Shown here: in pieces, positions 18,171-25,706 of the stretch
How positions within the stretch are numbered: the first letter of the stretch is position 1
Layout: the number at the start of each line of letters is the position of its first letter
Notes under the pieces: generated by a model
Told to the model about the DNA's origin: nothing
The model's input: only the letters and a program-made list of their open reading frames with translations
The model's database searches: none
Source of the DNA: Rhodanobacteraceae bacterium
GTDB lineage: Bacteria; Pseudomonadota; Gammaproteobacteria; Xanthomonadales; Rhodanobacteraceae
Direction of reading: 5' to 3'
NCBI GenBank assembly: GCA_025928585.1
Contig: JAICJG010000012.1
Coordinates: 1 to 41,273 of the forward strand
Length of the DNA: 41,273 nt
Position numbers and translations under genes: made by a program

Positions 18171-18696
18171 TGTCGCCTGACGGCACGGCCTGCGCGCGCT
18201 GCGTCGCCAGCCGAAGGACACGACCCGCGCCGTACCGCACCGCGACATCCAGCTGGTAAAGAGCGACCGTGGGAGCCTGTGCCAGCAGCGCGCCCTGCTG
18301 CTGCAGCGCCGCGCCGCCGCGCACCAGAGGCGCAGGTCGGGGCAACGAGTGGATCTTCAGGGTCCAGTGCATGCCGTCAGCAAAGGCTCCCGACAGCGTC
18401 CCCTCCTGGAGCGGCGTCGTCAGCCCCTGTTCGGCCAGCAGCTCCTGGGCGTGCTCGACCGCGATATCGAGTGCGGCGCTGCGACCGGCGTTCTGGGCAG
18501 ACTTGCCGAGCGCGCCCAAGCCGATCGCGAAGGCGATCGCCAGCAGCGCGACCGCAGCCAAGACTTCGAGCAGCGTGAACCCGCTGCTGCGCAGGGAGCA
18601 GGGGGGGGCGGCGAGCCGGGAAAAACCGCTCCGCATCGATTGCCGGCCGATCGGAATGGGTGACACCTGCTGGCTTGGCGTAATTTCGCGGCTCAT
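18160..18696 (-). CDS. gspI: T2SS minor pseudopilin GspI with extended leader
   Basis: GspI nucleates the pseudopilus tip with GspJ. The mature region begins FTLLEVLAAVALLAIAFAIG with Glu at +5; about 139 residues follow, including SAALDIAVEHAQELLAEQGL, a standard GspI segment. The ATG at 18696 overlaps the gspH stop, yet it gives a leader of 39 residues ending APPCSLRSSG. The tail of that leader is encoded by the G-run element at 18591-18627. A CTG codon at the L of CSLRSSG would give a canonical five-residue leader (initiator-R-S-S-G), which suggests the original ATG was overwritten by the repeat. Confidence 0.88.
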   Translation of the reverse strand: MSREITPSQQVSPIPIGRQSMRSGFSRLAAPPCSLRSSGFTLLEVLAAVALLAIAFAIGLGALGKSAQNAGRSAALDIAVEHAQELLAEQGLTTPLQEGTLSGAFADGMHWTLKIHSLPRPAPLVRGGAALQQQGALLAQAPTVALYQLDVAVRYGAGRVLRLATQRAQAVPSGDNGG

Positions 18697-18735
18697 CGTC
18701 CCGGCCTCTTCCCTGCTCCCTGCTCCCCGTTTTCG
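18591..18735. repeat. G/C-run element at the gspH-gspI junction
   Basis: The G-rich arm is 18591-18627 (gcagggagcaggggggggcg, then a G-run and aaaaacc). The C-rich arm is 18698-18735 (cttccctgctccctgctccc, then cgttttc). The arms are inverted relative to each other with G-runs and A-tracts pointing inward. One arm codes for the end of gspH and the other for the gspI leader. Confidence 0.8.
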
Positions 18736-19361
18736 TTCACCGTCACCGCGCCGGTCAACCAGTCGACCGCGACCACTGCGCTGTGGCGCCCGCCGCCCAG
18801 CACGATTCGGCCGCCGCTGGAACTTCCGTCCGGGAAAAAGCGGATGCGCGCGGTGCCCGCCTGTGTGATGTTTTCGGCGGCGGATGTGACCCGCACCGCC
18901 GCGTCCGCAGGCAAGCGGCGCGGCGCGCGGCCGGGCGCGGCGAAAGTGTGGCCCCGCAGGTCAACGGTGAACGCCTGCGGGCGACTGGTTGCCATTGCGC
19001 GGGTGCGGGTGTCGCGAAGCCCCGCCGCCACCCGTTGCGCGGCCGCATCCAGTTGTCCGCGACCGTCGCGGTGCAGCGAAACCGCGGTGACCGTGACGGC
19101 GAGCGCGATCAACGCGATCACCGCCAGCATTTCGATGAGGGTGAAGCCGCTTGAACGCAGGGAGCAGCGGGCAGGGGGCAGGGGAAAACCAGCCGCATCC
19201 TCGTGGCTGTCCGATGAGAAACGGCGGCTCGCCGTTCGCGCCCGCAAGCCGCACAGCTTGCGTGGTTGATCTTCCCTGCTCCCTGCTCCCTGTTCCCTGT
19301 TCCCTGCTTTATTGCCAATTGCCGTAGTCACGATCGACGCCCTCGCCGCCGGGCTTGCCAT
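18693..19361 (-). CDS. gspH: T2SS pseudopilin GspH, start uncertain
   Basis: GspH is a minor pseudopilin. The mature part begins FTLIEMLAVIALIALAVTV and continues through a typical GspH domain (AAQRVAAGLRDTRTRAMA; TAGTARI-like ITQAGTARIRFFPDGS). The only in-frame ATG, at 19361, lies 50 bp inside gspG and gives an implausible 72-residue leader that includes translated repeat (AGNREQGAGSRED) and PPARCSLRSSG. A TTG (residue 39) would give 34 residues; a CTG in the arm (CSLRSSG) would give five. The C-terminus ENGEQGAGKRPGR is also translated repeat (18698-18735). The stop overlaps the gspI ATG. Both ends have therefore been altered by insertion. Confidence 0.82.
   Translation of the reverse strand: MASPAARASIVTTAIGNKAGNREQGAGSREDQPRKLCGLRARTASRRFSSDSHEDAAGFPLPPARCSLRSSGFTLIEMLAVIALIALAVTVTAVSLHRDGRGQLDAAAQRVAAGLRDTRTRAMATSRPQAFTVDLRGHTFAAPGRAPRRLPADAAVRVTSAAENITQAGTARIRFFPDGSSSGGRIVLGGGRHSAVVAVDWLTGAVTVNENGEQGAGKRPGR
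19157..19308. repeat. G/C-run element at the gspG-gspH junction, with heptamer array
   Basis: The G-rich arm is 19157-19190 (gcagggagcagcgggcaggg, then ggcaggggaaaacc). The C-rich arm is 19272-19308, where CCC triplets start at 19274, 19281, 19288, 19295 and 19302: a perfect 7-bp period with unit ccctgYt. Spacer is about 81 bp. The minus strand has five GGG runs separated by four-base loops, a classical G-quadruplex pattern. Confidence 0.85.
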
Positions 19362-19824
19362 CGCGGCCGTAGAAGACGATGTCGTACTGGCCGTGCTTGC
19401 CCGGCTCGATATAACCGTATAGGTGCCCGAACGGATCCCTGAGGTCCGCAGGCTTGGCGTACGGGCCGTTCCATGACGGCGCCTCGGGCGGTTTGGTGAT
19501 CAGATCGTCCACCGATTTCGGCGGTGAACCGTTGTCGAGCGCGTAGGCCTGCACGTCCTGGTCGAGCTTGGTGACGCCGATCTTGCCGGCGTCCCACTTG
19601 CCGGTATCCACGCGCCCGGCGACCGAACGCGCCACGATCACGCCGACGATCCCGAGCAGCACGATGACCGCGAGCATTTCGAGCAGGGTGAAGCCTCTCG
19701 ACAGCAGGGAGCAGGGGCGAGGGCGCAGGGAAAAACGGTGACCCGGATTGGCCCCTCCCCTGCTCCCTGCCACCCGCTCCCGATTGTCGACACCCTTCAT
19801 GGGTACGTTTCCGAATCGGATCAT
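19309..19824 (-). CDS. gspG: T2SS major pseudopilin GspG with extended leader
   Basis: GspG is the main subunit of the pseudopilus. The mature sequence begins FTLLEMLAVIVLLGIVGVIV with Glu at +5. It ends with the family signature WNGPYAKPADLRDPFGHLY, then the C-terminal Asp-rich calcium-site region (YGRDGKPGGEGVDRDYG). The ATG at 19824 overlaps the gspF stop (ATGA), giving a 44-residue leader; a second ATG (19800, MKGVDNRERV) gives 36. Both arms of a G/C-run element (19704-19735 and 19751-19783) are translated within the leader, which ends RPCSLLSRG. A GspG leader normally has around six to ten residues. Confidence 0.9.
   Translation of the reverse strand: MIRFGNVPMKGVDNRERVAGSRGGANPGHRFSLRPRPCSLLSRGFTLLEMLAVIVLLGIVGVIVARSVAGRVDTGKWDAGKIGVTKLDQDVQAYALDNGSPPKSVDDLITKPPEAPSWNGPYAKPADLRDPFGHLYGYIEPGKHGQYDIVFYGRDGKPGGEGVDRDYGNWQ
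19704..19783. repeat. G/C-run element within the gspG leader (gspF-gspG junction)
   Basis: The G-rich arm is 19704-19735 (gcagggagcaggggcgaggg, then cgcagggaaaaac). The C-rich arm is 19751-19783 (gcccctcccctgctccctgc, then cacccgctcccga). With a spacer of only 15 bp this is the most compact copy, and both arms are translated as part of gspG. Confidence 0.8.
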
Positions 19825-21029
19825 TGAATGCTCCCCGTGAGGCTCAAGAGCGGCAGCAGGATGGAAAGCATGATGCCGGCCACCAGCAGAGCCATCACGA
19901 TGGTGAGGATGGGCACCAGCGCCGCAAGCATCTTGTCGATCGCGGATTTCACCTCGCCGTCGTAAGTGTCGGCCGCGCGCAGCAGCATGGTATCGAGGGT
20001 CCCTGACTCCTCGCCCACCGCGGTGATCTGGATCGCCAGCCGCGGAAAACCGGTATGCGCGGCCAGCGCGTGCGAGAGCGAATCGCCACCCTTGACCGCC
20101 TCGACCGCGGGCACCAGCGCCTCCGACAGCTCGCGGTTGGAAACCACCCGCCGTGCGATGCCGAGCGCCGCCAGCAGCGACACGCCGTTCTTCAGCAACG
20201 AGCCGAGCGTGCGCATCAGCCGCGCGGTGTCCACCTTCAGGAGCAGCGGTCCGAGAAGGCGCAATCGCAGCAGGCGGGCGTCGAATCCGCGCCGCCGGTC
20301 GGGATCGCGCATGCGTGCGGCCATCCACAGGCCGAGGACGACCAGGGCGGCCAGCAGCAGCAGGCCCCAGTCATGCAGGAACGACCCGATCGCCATCAGC
20401 ACCCGGGTGACCAGCGGTATCGGCACGCCCATGTCGTGGAAAATCGGCACGAACTGCGGCAGCACGAATGCCAGCAGCAGCACCAGCGAACCGAGTACGC
20501 CGAACAGCAGGAACGCGGGATACACCAGCGCGCCGACCACGCTGTCGCGCAGCTTGCGCGCGCGCGCGAGGTAATCGGCCAGGCGCGCGAGCGCCGCGTC
20601 GAGGGCGCCGCTGGCTTCGCCGGCCCGCACCATGCTCAAGTACAGTTTCGGGAACAATCCATGTTCCTCTTCCATCGCGCGCGACAACGACGAACCGCCG
20701 CGCACGCGATCGCGGATCCGCTCCACCACGCGCCGGGCGCGCTCGCCCTCCGGCAGTTCCAGCAGCATCTGCAGCGAGCGGTCGAGCGGCAGGCCCGCGT
20801 GCAGCAGGATCCCGAGCTGTTCGGTGAACGCGACCAGCGCCGCCCCCGCGAGCGGCTTCCGGCGCAGGCCGCCGAACAGCGCGCCGCCGCCCGCGGCATC
20901 GCGCGCTTCCAGCGGCACGTTGCCCTGCTCCTGCAGGCGTGCGATCACGTGGTCCAGGCTGTCGGCTTCCATCCGGCCTTCGACGGTTTCGCCGGCGGGC
21001 GTGACGGCCTTGTAGCGGAAGGAGGCCAT
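19821..21029 (-). CDS. gspF: T2SS inner-membrane platform protein GspF
   Basis: GspF is the polytopic platform protein that contacts the GspE ATPase and the growing pseudopilus. From the ATG at 21029 (MASFRYKAVTPAGE, the expected N-terminus) there are 402 residues. Two repeated GspF domains carry TEQLGILLHAGLPLDRSLQM and RTLGSLLKNGVSLLAALGI, with three membrane helices (ALVYPAFLLFGVLGSLVLLL and others). The upstream 132 bp to gspE hold a G/C-run element, and no good Shine-Dalgarno is left before the ATG. The stop overlaps the gspG ATG. Confidence 0.95.
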   Translation of the reverse strand: MASFRYKAVTPAGETVEGRMEADSLDHVIARLQEQGNVPLEARDAAGGGALFGGLRRKPLAGAALVAFTEQLGILLHAGLPLDRSLQMLLELPEGERARRVVERIRDRVRGGSSLSRAMEEEHGLFPKLYLSMVRAGEASGALDAALARLADYLARARKLRDSVVGALVYPAFLLFGVLGSLVLLLAFVLPQFVPIFHDMGVPIPLVTRVLMAIGSFLHDWGLLLLAALVVLGLWMAARMRDPDRRRGFDARLLRLRLLGPLLLKVDTARLMRTLGSLLKNGVSLLAALGIARRVVSNRELSEALVPAVEAVKGGDSLSHALAAHTGFPRLAIQITAVGEESGTLDTMLLRAADTYDGEVKSAIDKMLAALVPILTIVMALLVAGIMLSILLPLLSLTGSIQ

Positions 21030-21035
21030 CAGGAT

Positions 21036-21157
21036 GCAGGGAGCAGGGCCAAGGGAGCCGGGCAGAGCAGAAGCCGCCACGGGTCGGAACCGTCGAGCGT
21101 GATGCGCTCACGAAGAGAGACCAGCTTTTCCCCTGCTCCCTGCTCCTTGCTCCCTCG
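21036..21157. repeat. G/C-run element at the gspE-gspF junction
   Basis: The G-rich arm is 21036-21065 (gcagggagcagggccaaggg, then agccgggcag). The C-rich arm is 21126-21157 (ttttcccctgctccctgctc, then cttgctccctcg). The element fills nearly the whole 132-bp gap. This copy is non-coding apart from lying directly before the gspF ATG. Confidence 0.8.
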
Positions 21158-21161
21158 CTGG

Positions 21162-22937
21162 TCAGGCTTCCTGCGTAACACGCAGCACCTCTTCGATGGT
21201 CGTCAATCCCGCCAGCGCCTTGCGGAGGCCATCCTCATGCATCGTTCGCATGCCGGCCTCGCGTGCGGCGCGTTCGATATCCCCGGCGCCCGCGTGTTGC
21301 ATCAGGAGCCGCCGCAACGCATCGTTCATCGTCAACTGTTCGATGATCGCGAGCCGCCCGCGATAGCCGCTCGGATTGTCCGGCGAGGGGGCGGGACGGT
21401 ACAGCCGGATCGGGCGCCGGGCGGTGAGCTTGTCCAGCCCGAGTTCGGCGACCAGTTCCGGCAGCGGTTCGTAGGGTTCGGCGGTCGCGGGATCGAGCCT
21501 GCGGACCAGCCGCTGGGCGACGATCGAGTTCACGGTCGAGGCGAGCAGATAATCCTCGACGCCCATGTCGAGCAACCGGGTCAGGCCGCCCGCGGCGGAA
21601 TTGGTGTGCAGGGTGGAAAGCACGAGATGGCCCGTCAGCGCGGACTGGATCGCGATCCGGCAGGTCTCGAGGTCGCGCATCTCACCGATCATGATGACGT
21701 CGGGGTCCTGGCGCACGATCGAGCGCAAGGCGCCGGCGAAATCAAGCCCGATCGCGGGCTTCACCTGCATCTGGTTGATGCCTTCGATCTGGTATTCCAC
21801 CGGGTCCTCGACCGTGATGATCTTGCGGTCGGGCGTGTTGATGCGCGACAGCGCGGTATACAAGGTTGTGGTCTTGCCGGAGCCGGTCGGACCGGTCACG
21901 AGGAGGATGCCGTGCGGCTGCCCGAGGACGTGCAGGAACGGCGGCAACGTGGACTCGTCGAAACCCAGCGACTCGAAATCCAGCACCACGCTGCCGCGGT
22001 CGAGGATGCGCATCACCACTGATTCGCCGAAGGCAGTCGGAATGGCCGACACGCGCAGGTCGAGCTCCTTGCCCTGCACCCGCAGCATGATGCGGCCATC
22101 CTGCGGCAGGCGGCGCTCGGCGATATTCATGCGCGCCATGATCTTGATGCGCGAAATCACCGCGGCGGTGGAGCGCGCGGGCGGCGCCTCCACTTCGTGC
22201 AGCACGCCGTCGATCCGGTAGCGTACCTTCAGGCGGTTCTCGAATGGCTCGATGTGGATGTCGGATGCGCGCGCTTCCACCGCGCGCTGGATCAGCAAAT
22301 TGACCAGCCGGATCACCGGCGCTTCCGACGCGAGATCGCGCAGGTGTTCGATGTCGTCATCGCCGGGCCCCGCGACGCCCTCGCCCGCCAGGCCTTCGGC
22401 GATGGTGCCGAGCGCAGTGCGGCCGGCGCCGTACCAGCGCTCGATCAGGTCATCGATCTCCGAGCGGAGCGCGACGACCAGCGCGACCGGACGCCCCGTC
22501 GCCAGCTGCACCGCCTGCGGAATGTACGCGTCCCCCGGATCGGCGGTCGCCAGCTGCAGGGTGGTGCCCTGCTCGCCGACCGGCACCGCGTGGTACTGCT
22601 TCATGAAACGGACACCGAGGCCAACCTCCGGCGGCGCGTCCGGTGCGTCCCTCACCGACAGCAGCGGCAGGCGCAGGGTTTCCGACCAGGCCTCGGCGAG
22701 GTCGCGCTCCGACACCAGCCCCAGCCGTACGAGCAGCGCGGTGAGACTGGTTTCGGGCGCCTCCGCGAGCAGCCGCTCGGCGCGCGCGACGTCCTCCTGC
22801 TTCACCCGCCCGCGTTCGGCCAGCAGTGTGCATACCCGCCTTTCGGCGTCGACCGCCGCCGCTCGGGACGGTTGGGCATCAGGCTGGGGCAGGGCCGCCA
22901 TCGGGGTGTTGCGCAGGGTCGCTCGCCGAAACGCCAT
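21162..22937 (-). CDS. gspE: T2SS assembly ATPase GspE
   Basis: GspE is the cytoplasmic hexameric ATPase powering pseudopilus assembly. The ATG at 22937 gives 591 residues; GTG 22946 and ATG 22901 are alternatives, none with a clear Shine-Dalgarno. The N1/N2 domains (~60-200) precede the C-terminal motor, with Walker A GPTGSGKTTTLYTAL (Lys355), the Asp box (ITVEDPVEYQIEGINQ), Walker B (RQDPDVIMIGEMRD) and the His box (LVLSTLHTNSAAGG). The paired CxxC zinc motif of many GspE and PilB proteins is absent between LVRRLDPATAEPY and IIEQL. The gene heads the xps-type cluster. Confidence 0.95.
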   Translation of the reverse strand: MAFRRATLRNTPMAALPQPDAQPSRAAAVDAERRVCTLLAERGRVKQEDVARAERLLAEAPETSLTALLVRLGLVSERDLAEAWSETLRLPLLSVRDAPDAPPEVGLGVRFMKQYHAVPVGEQGTTLQLATADPGDAYIPQAVQLATGRPVALVVALRSEIDDLIERWYGAGRTALGTIAEGLAGEGVAGPGDDDIEHLRDLASEAPVIRLVNLLIQRAVEARASDIHIEPFENRLKVRYRIDGVLHEVEAPPARSTAAVISRIKIMARMNIAERRLPQDGRIMLRVQGKELDLRVSAIPTAFGESVVMRILDRGSVVLDFESLGFDESTLPPFLHVLGQPHGILLVTGPTGSGKTTTLYTALSRINTPDRKIITVEDPVEYQIEGINQMQVKPAIGLDFAGALRSIVRQDPDVIMIGEMRDLETCRIAIQSALTGHLVLSTLHTNSAAGGLTRLLDMGVEDYLLASTVNSIVAQRLVRRLDPATAEPYEPLPELVAELGLDKLTARRPIRLYRPAPSPDNPSGYRGRLAIIEQLTMNDALRRLLMQHAGAGDIERAAREAGMRTMHEDGLRKALAGLTTIEEVLRVTQEA

Positions 22938-23098
22938 TGGTAGCACACCCGCCCGACCATTGCGAGCATCTGCTTCAAACTACCGGTGAAAGCCATTGCG
23001 CCGCCCGGCGACGGCCCGGGGACGGGCCGCGGCGCACCGCCGCCGGGAGCCGAAACAGCCGGGTCACGGGCAGGCGGGCGGGTCCGGGCGGTGGACTG

Positions 23099-23515
23099 CT
23101 ACATCGACCCGTCGGAAGTCTCGTCCACCGTATAGGACAGATGCAGGGTGATCGTGTCGCCCTTCTTCAGGTGCTGGCTGGCCTGGGGGAAATGGACCTT
23201 CAAGCTCCCTTCGGAGGTGCGGACCTCGACCATTCCATCCGGGCTCACCGACTCGACGGTGCCGCGCATGTCGTGTCGGCCCATCTCCTGACCCGGCTGG
23301 GCCTGGGAAGTCCGCGGCGGCATCGACGTCTGATCCGGATTCTGGGGTTGGGTCTGGTCCTGCGGCGGCGGGGTCTGGAACGGCGGCGTGTGCGTCACCG
23401 CGCCTGACTGCGGATGCTCCTGGCTGGCGGGATTGGTCTGGGCGAGCGCCAAAGGTGCCGCGCCTGCCAGCAATACGGCGACGGCGAACGCCGTCCACGG
23501 ATGGGTGCGGTGCAT
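23099..23515 (-). CDS. Small exported protein of unknown function
   Basis: I do not recognise the family. The ATG at 23515 is fixed by an excellent Shine-Dalgarno (aaggaggtttcc before ATG). The 138-residue product has a signal peptide (WTAFAVAVLLAGAAPLALAQ, residues ~6-25), then a Gln/Pro-rich linker of about 50 residues (PPPQDQTQPQNPDQT). It ends in a compact beta-rich domain (MRGTVESVSPDGMVEVRT; LKKGDTITLHLSYTVDE) that could be a small OB-like or SH3-like barrel. No cysteines are seen in the mature part, which is probably periplasmic. It lies upstream of gspE on the same strand with a 161-bp gap containing a GC-rich hairpin, so co-transcription with the T2SS is doubtful. Confidence 0.72.
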   Translation of the reverse strand: MHRTHPWTAFAVAVLLAGAAPLALAQTNPASQEHPQSGAVTHTPPFQTPPPQDQTQPQNPDQTSMPPRTSQAQPGQEMGRHDMRGTVESVSPDGMVEVRTSEGSLKVHFPQASQHLKKGDTITLHLSYTVDETSDGSM

Positions 23516-23881
23516 GGAAACCTCCTTGTGCCGTGAAAAGGACCGCGAGCCCCGCCGACAGCGGGTCCGCACGAACCACCGCTTTGGTGGCCCGTCCACT
23601 TCACGCCGTACGTCGCCCGAGGTCAAGCCGGCGCGACCACCCGTTCAGCATCACTGAACATTTGAGAGGAAAGCCTCAGCTTTCCGGAGCCAATCCGCCC
23701 TGTGCTTCTAAGAACCGCCCGGCAAGAAACGCTGACGCCCCGTCAAGAGGGGCCAGGCCATCGATGCGCCGTCACTCGCCCGCCCCGGCACGTTGCCTTG
23801 CACTCGTCCTTCATGTCGCGACCCGGACAAGGATGTCCGGGCGGGCGCCACGCTCCATGGATGGCTGCTTGCACGCCTCGA
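23516..23881. other. Spacer downstream of sdaA with hairpins and repeat fragment
   Basis: No gene is supported in these 366 bp. Two short stem-loops lie side by side: gttcag-catca-ctgaac (23643-23659) and ggaaagc-ctca-gctttcc (23668-23685); either could end sdaA transcripts. Bases 23743-23825, read on the minus strand, resemble the sdaA 3' end. A perfect hairpin cccggaca-agga-tgtccggg lies at 23822-23841, next to an inverted ccatggatggc motif shared with the other repeat spacers. Confidence 0.6.
23643..23685. terminator. Tandem stem-loops downstream of sdaA
   Basis: Two perfect small hairpins are seen: a 6-bp stem with a 5-base loop (23643-23659) and a 7-bp stem with loop ctca (23668-23685). 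They sit about 200 bases after sdaA and before the small exported gene. There is no strong T-run on either strand, so they may be repeat pieces or weak terminators. Confidence 0.4.
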
Positions 23882-25264
23882 TCAACACTCCACGACGTTC
23901 ACGGCAAGGCCACCGCGACTCGTCTCTTTGTACTTGTCCTTCATGTCACGACCCGTATCGCGCATGGTCTTGATGACCTTGTCGAGCGACACGCGGTGCT
24001 TGCCGTCGCTCTTCATCGCCATGCGCTGGGCGTTGATCGCCTTGACGGACCCCATCGCATTGCGCTCGATGCATGGGATCTGCACCAGGCCGCCGATCGG
24101 GTCGCAGGTGAGCCCGAGGTTGTGCTCCATGCCGATCTCGGCGGCGTTCTCGACCTGGTGGTGGGTGCCGCCGAGTGCCGCGACCAGCGCTCCGCCGGCC
24201 ATCGAACAGGCGACGCCGACCTCGCCCTGGCACCCGACTTCGGCGCCGCTGATCGACGCGTTTTCCTTGTAGAGGATGCCGATCGCACCGGCGGTAAGCA
24301 GGAAGTCGATGACGCCCCGTTCGTTCGATTTCGGACAGAATCGGTCGTAGTAGTGCAACACCGCGGGCACGATGCCGGCCGCGCCGTTGGTCGGCGCCGT
24401 CACCACGCGCCCGCCGGCGGCGTTTTCCTCGTTGACGGCGAGCGCGTACAGGTTCACCCAGTCCAGCACCGTCAACGGATCCTTGAGCGCGGCTTCGGGA
24501 CGTTCCTTCAAATCGGTGTACATGGCCGGTGCGCGGCGCTTCACGTGCAATCCACCGGGCAGCTCGCCGGCTGAGCGCAGGCCGCGCGCGACGCAATCCT
24601 GCATGGCCCTCCAGATTTCCAGTAGTCCCGCCCGAATCTCGTCCTCGCTACGCCAGGCTTTTTCGTTTTCCAGCATCAGTTGCGCGATGCTCATGCCGTG
24701 ACGGTCGCACAACGCCATCAATTCGTCGCCGGAATGGAACGGAAACGGCAGCGGCGTGGTATCGGCGATGATGCGATCGGCCGCGGCCTCGTCCGCGTTG
24801 ACCACGAAACCGCCGCCGACCGAGTAGTAATCGCGGGCGACGATCAGATTGCCTTCCGCGTCGAACGCGCTGTAGCGCATGCCGTTCACGTGGTACGGAA
24901 GCTTCTGGCGCTTGTTCCAGAGGAGATCGGTCTTCTCGTCGAAGGCGATCTCGTGCGTGCCGTTCAAGCGGATGCGCTTGGCGGCGCGAATCCGTTCCAG
25001 CAGCGGGGGAATCGCGTCGGGGTCGATCCGGTCCGGCCAGTTGCCTTCCAGTCCGCAGAGGACGGCCTTGTCGGTGCCGTGGCCACGCCCGGTCATCGCG
25101 AGCGAGCCGTGCAACTCCACCGTCACGCGCGTGGTGCGATCGAGGTCGCCCGTTTCCGCCAGCCAGCGCTCGACGAAGCGCGCCGCCGCGCGCATCGGCC
25201 CGATGGTGTGCGAGGACGAAGGGCCGATGCCGATCTTGAAGATGTCGAAGACGCTTACTGCCAT
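23882..25264 (-). CDS. sdaA: L-serine dehydratase (L-serine ammonia-lyase), single-chain iron-sulfur type
   Basis: SdaA deaminates L-serine to pyruvate and ammonia using an oxygen-sensitive [4Fe-4S] cluster. The 460 residues match the single-polypeptide form. The N-terminal domain opens [20 protein letters not shown]. The catalytic domain carries [35 protein letters not shown] and [16 protein letters not shown], which supply the cluster cysteines. The C-terminus reads [11 protein letters not shown]; a C-terminal Cys is characteristic and may plug the active site as in Legionella SdaA. The start is ATG 25264; GTG 25276 is possible. A tagaat on the minus strand (25293-25298) could be a -10. It appears to be monocistronic. 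Confidence 0.97.
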   Translation of the reverse strand: MAVSVFDIFKIGIGPSSSHTIGPMRAAARFVERWLAETGDLDRTTRVTVELHGSLAMTGRGHGTDKAVLCGLEGNWPDRIDPDAIPPLLERIRAAKRIRLNGTHEIAFDEKTDLLWNKRQKLPYHVNGMRYSAFDAEGNLIVARDYYSVGGGFVVNADEAAADRIIADTTPLPFPFHSGDELMALCDRHGMSIAQLMLENEKAWRSEDEIRAGLLEIWRAMQDCVARGLRSAGELPGGLHVKRRAPAMYTDLKERPEAALKDPLTVLDWVNLYALAVNEENAAGGRVVTAPTNGAAGIVPAVLHYYDRFCPKSNERGVIDFLLTAGAIGILYKENASISGAEVGCQGEVGVACSMAGGALVAALGGTHHQVENAAEIGMEHNLGLTCDPIGGLVQIPCIERNAMGSVKAINAQRMAMKSDGKHRVSLDKVIKTMRDTGRDMKDKYKETSRGGLAVNVVEC

Positions 25265-25452
25265 TTGCGGAAACACCGGAAACGAAGCGGCTATTCTACG
25301 CTTGGCGCGGCAAAAGCCGGGATGGGAGACGGGCAGCGGTGGCGCAGAATTTTGCGCTCACGCAAGCTTTCAGGCGAAGGCCGCCACGACTTCCATGACT
25401 TCGTGCGATTGCGCCCCCACTACCGCCCCCAATCCCCGCTTTTGACTCGAGC

Positions 25453-25677
25453 ATGCTCATCCTTTACCAACGCGACGACTGCAAGCTGTGCGACGAAGCC
25501 GTCGCGCTGCTGTCCTCGGTGCGCGCGCCCGAATTCGAGAGCATATGGATCGACGGCGACGCGGACCTCGAAGCCCGCTACGGCGTCCGCGTGCCGGTAC
25601 TGCACGATGCGGCATCGGGCCGGGAACTCGACTGGCCGTTCGACGCGGACGCATTGCGCCGTTTTCTTGGCCGGTAG
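25453..25677 (+). CDS. Glutaredoxin-like protein (DUF836 type)
   Basis: This is a 74-residue thioredoxin-fold protein. The N-terminal strand MLILYQRDDC leads into a CKLC (CxxC) redox site at residues 10-13, followed by a helix, then a cis-Pro region RVPVLHD, as in glutaredoxins. It closely follows the small DUF836/glutaredoxin-like group whose substrates are mostly unknown. It is divergent from sdaA with 188 bp between the starts. A stem-loop (25707-25723) follows the stop. Linking it to sdaA's oxygen-sensitive cluster is tempting, but adjacency is the only evidence. Confidence 0.85.
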   Translation: MLILYQRDDCKLCDEAVALLSSVRAPEFESIWIDGDADLEARYGVRVPVLHDAASGRELDWPFDADALRRFLGR

Positions 25678-25706
25678 GGCGGACACTCCCCGGCGGCAAT
25701 CTGATC

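Noticed and set aside
19309-20328. A 339-residue version of GspG starting inside gspF
   Set aside because: The extension is gspF sequence in another frame. The ATGA overlap at 19821-19824 gives the natural boundary.
18040-21157. CRISPR-like array in the T2SS cluster
   Set aside because: The repeated units are short G/C-runs inside coding DNA with no uniform direct repeats and spacers, and no cas genes are present.
23516-23626. Longer N-terminus for the small exported protein at 23099-23515
   Set aside because: The upstream extension is Arg-rich, and a strong Shine-Dalgarno lies immediately before the ATG at 23515, followed by a good signal peptide.
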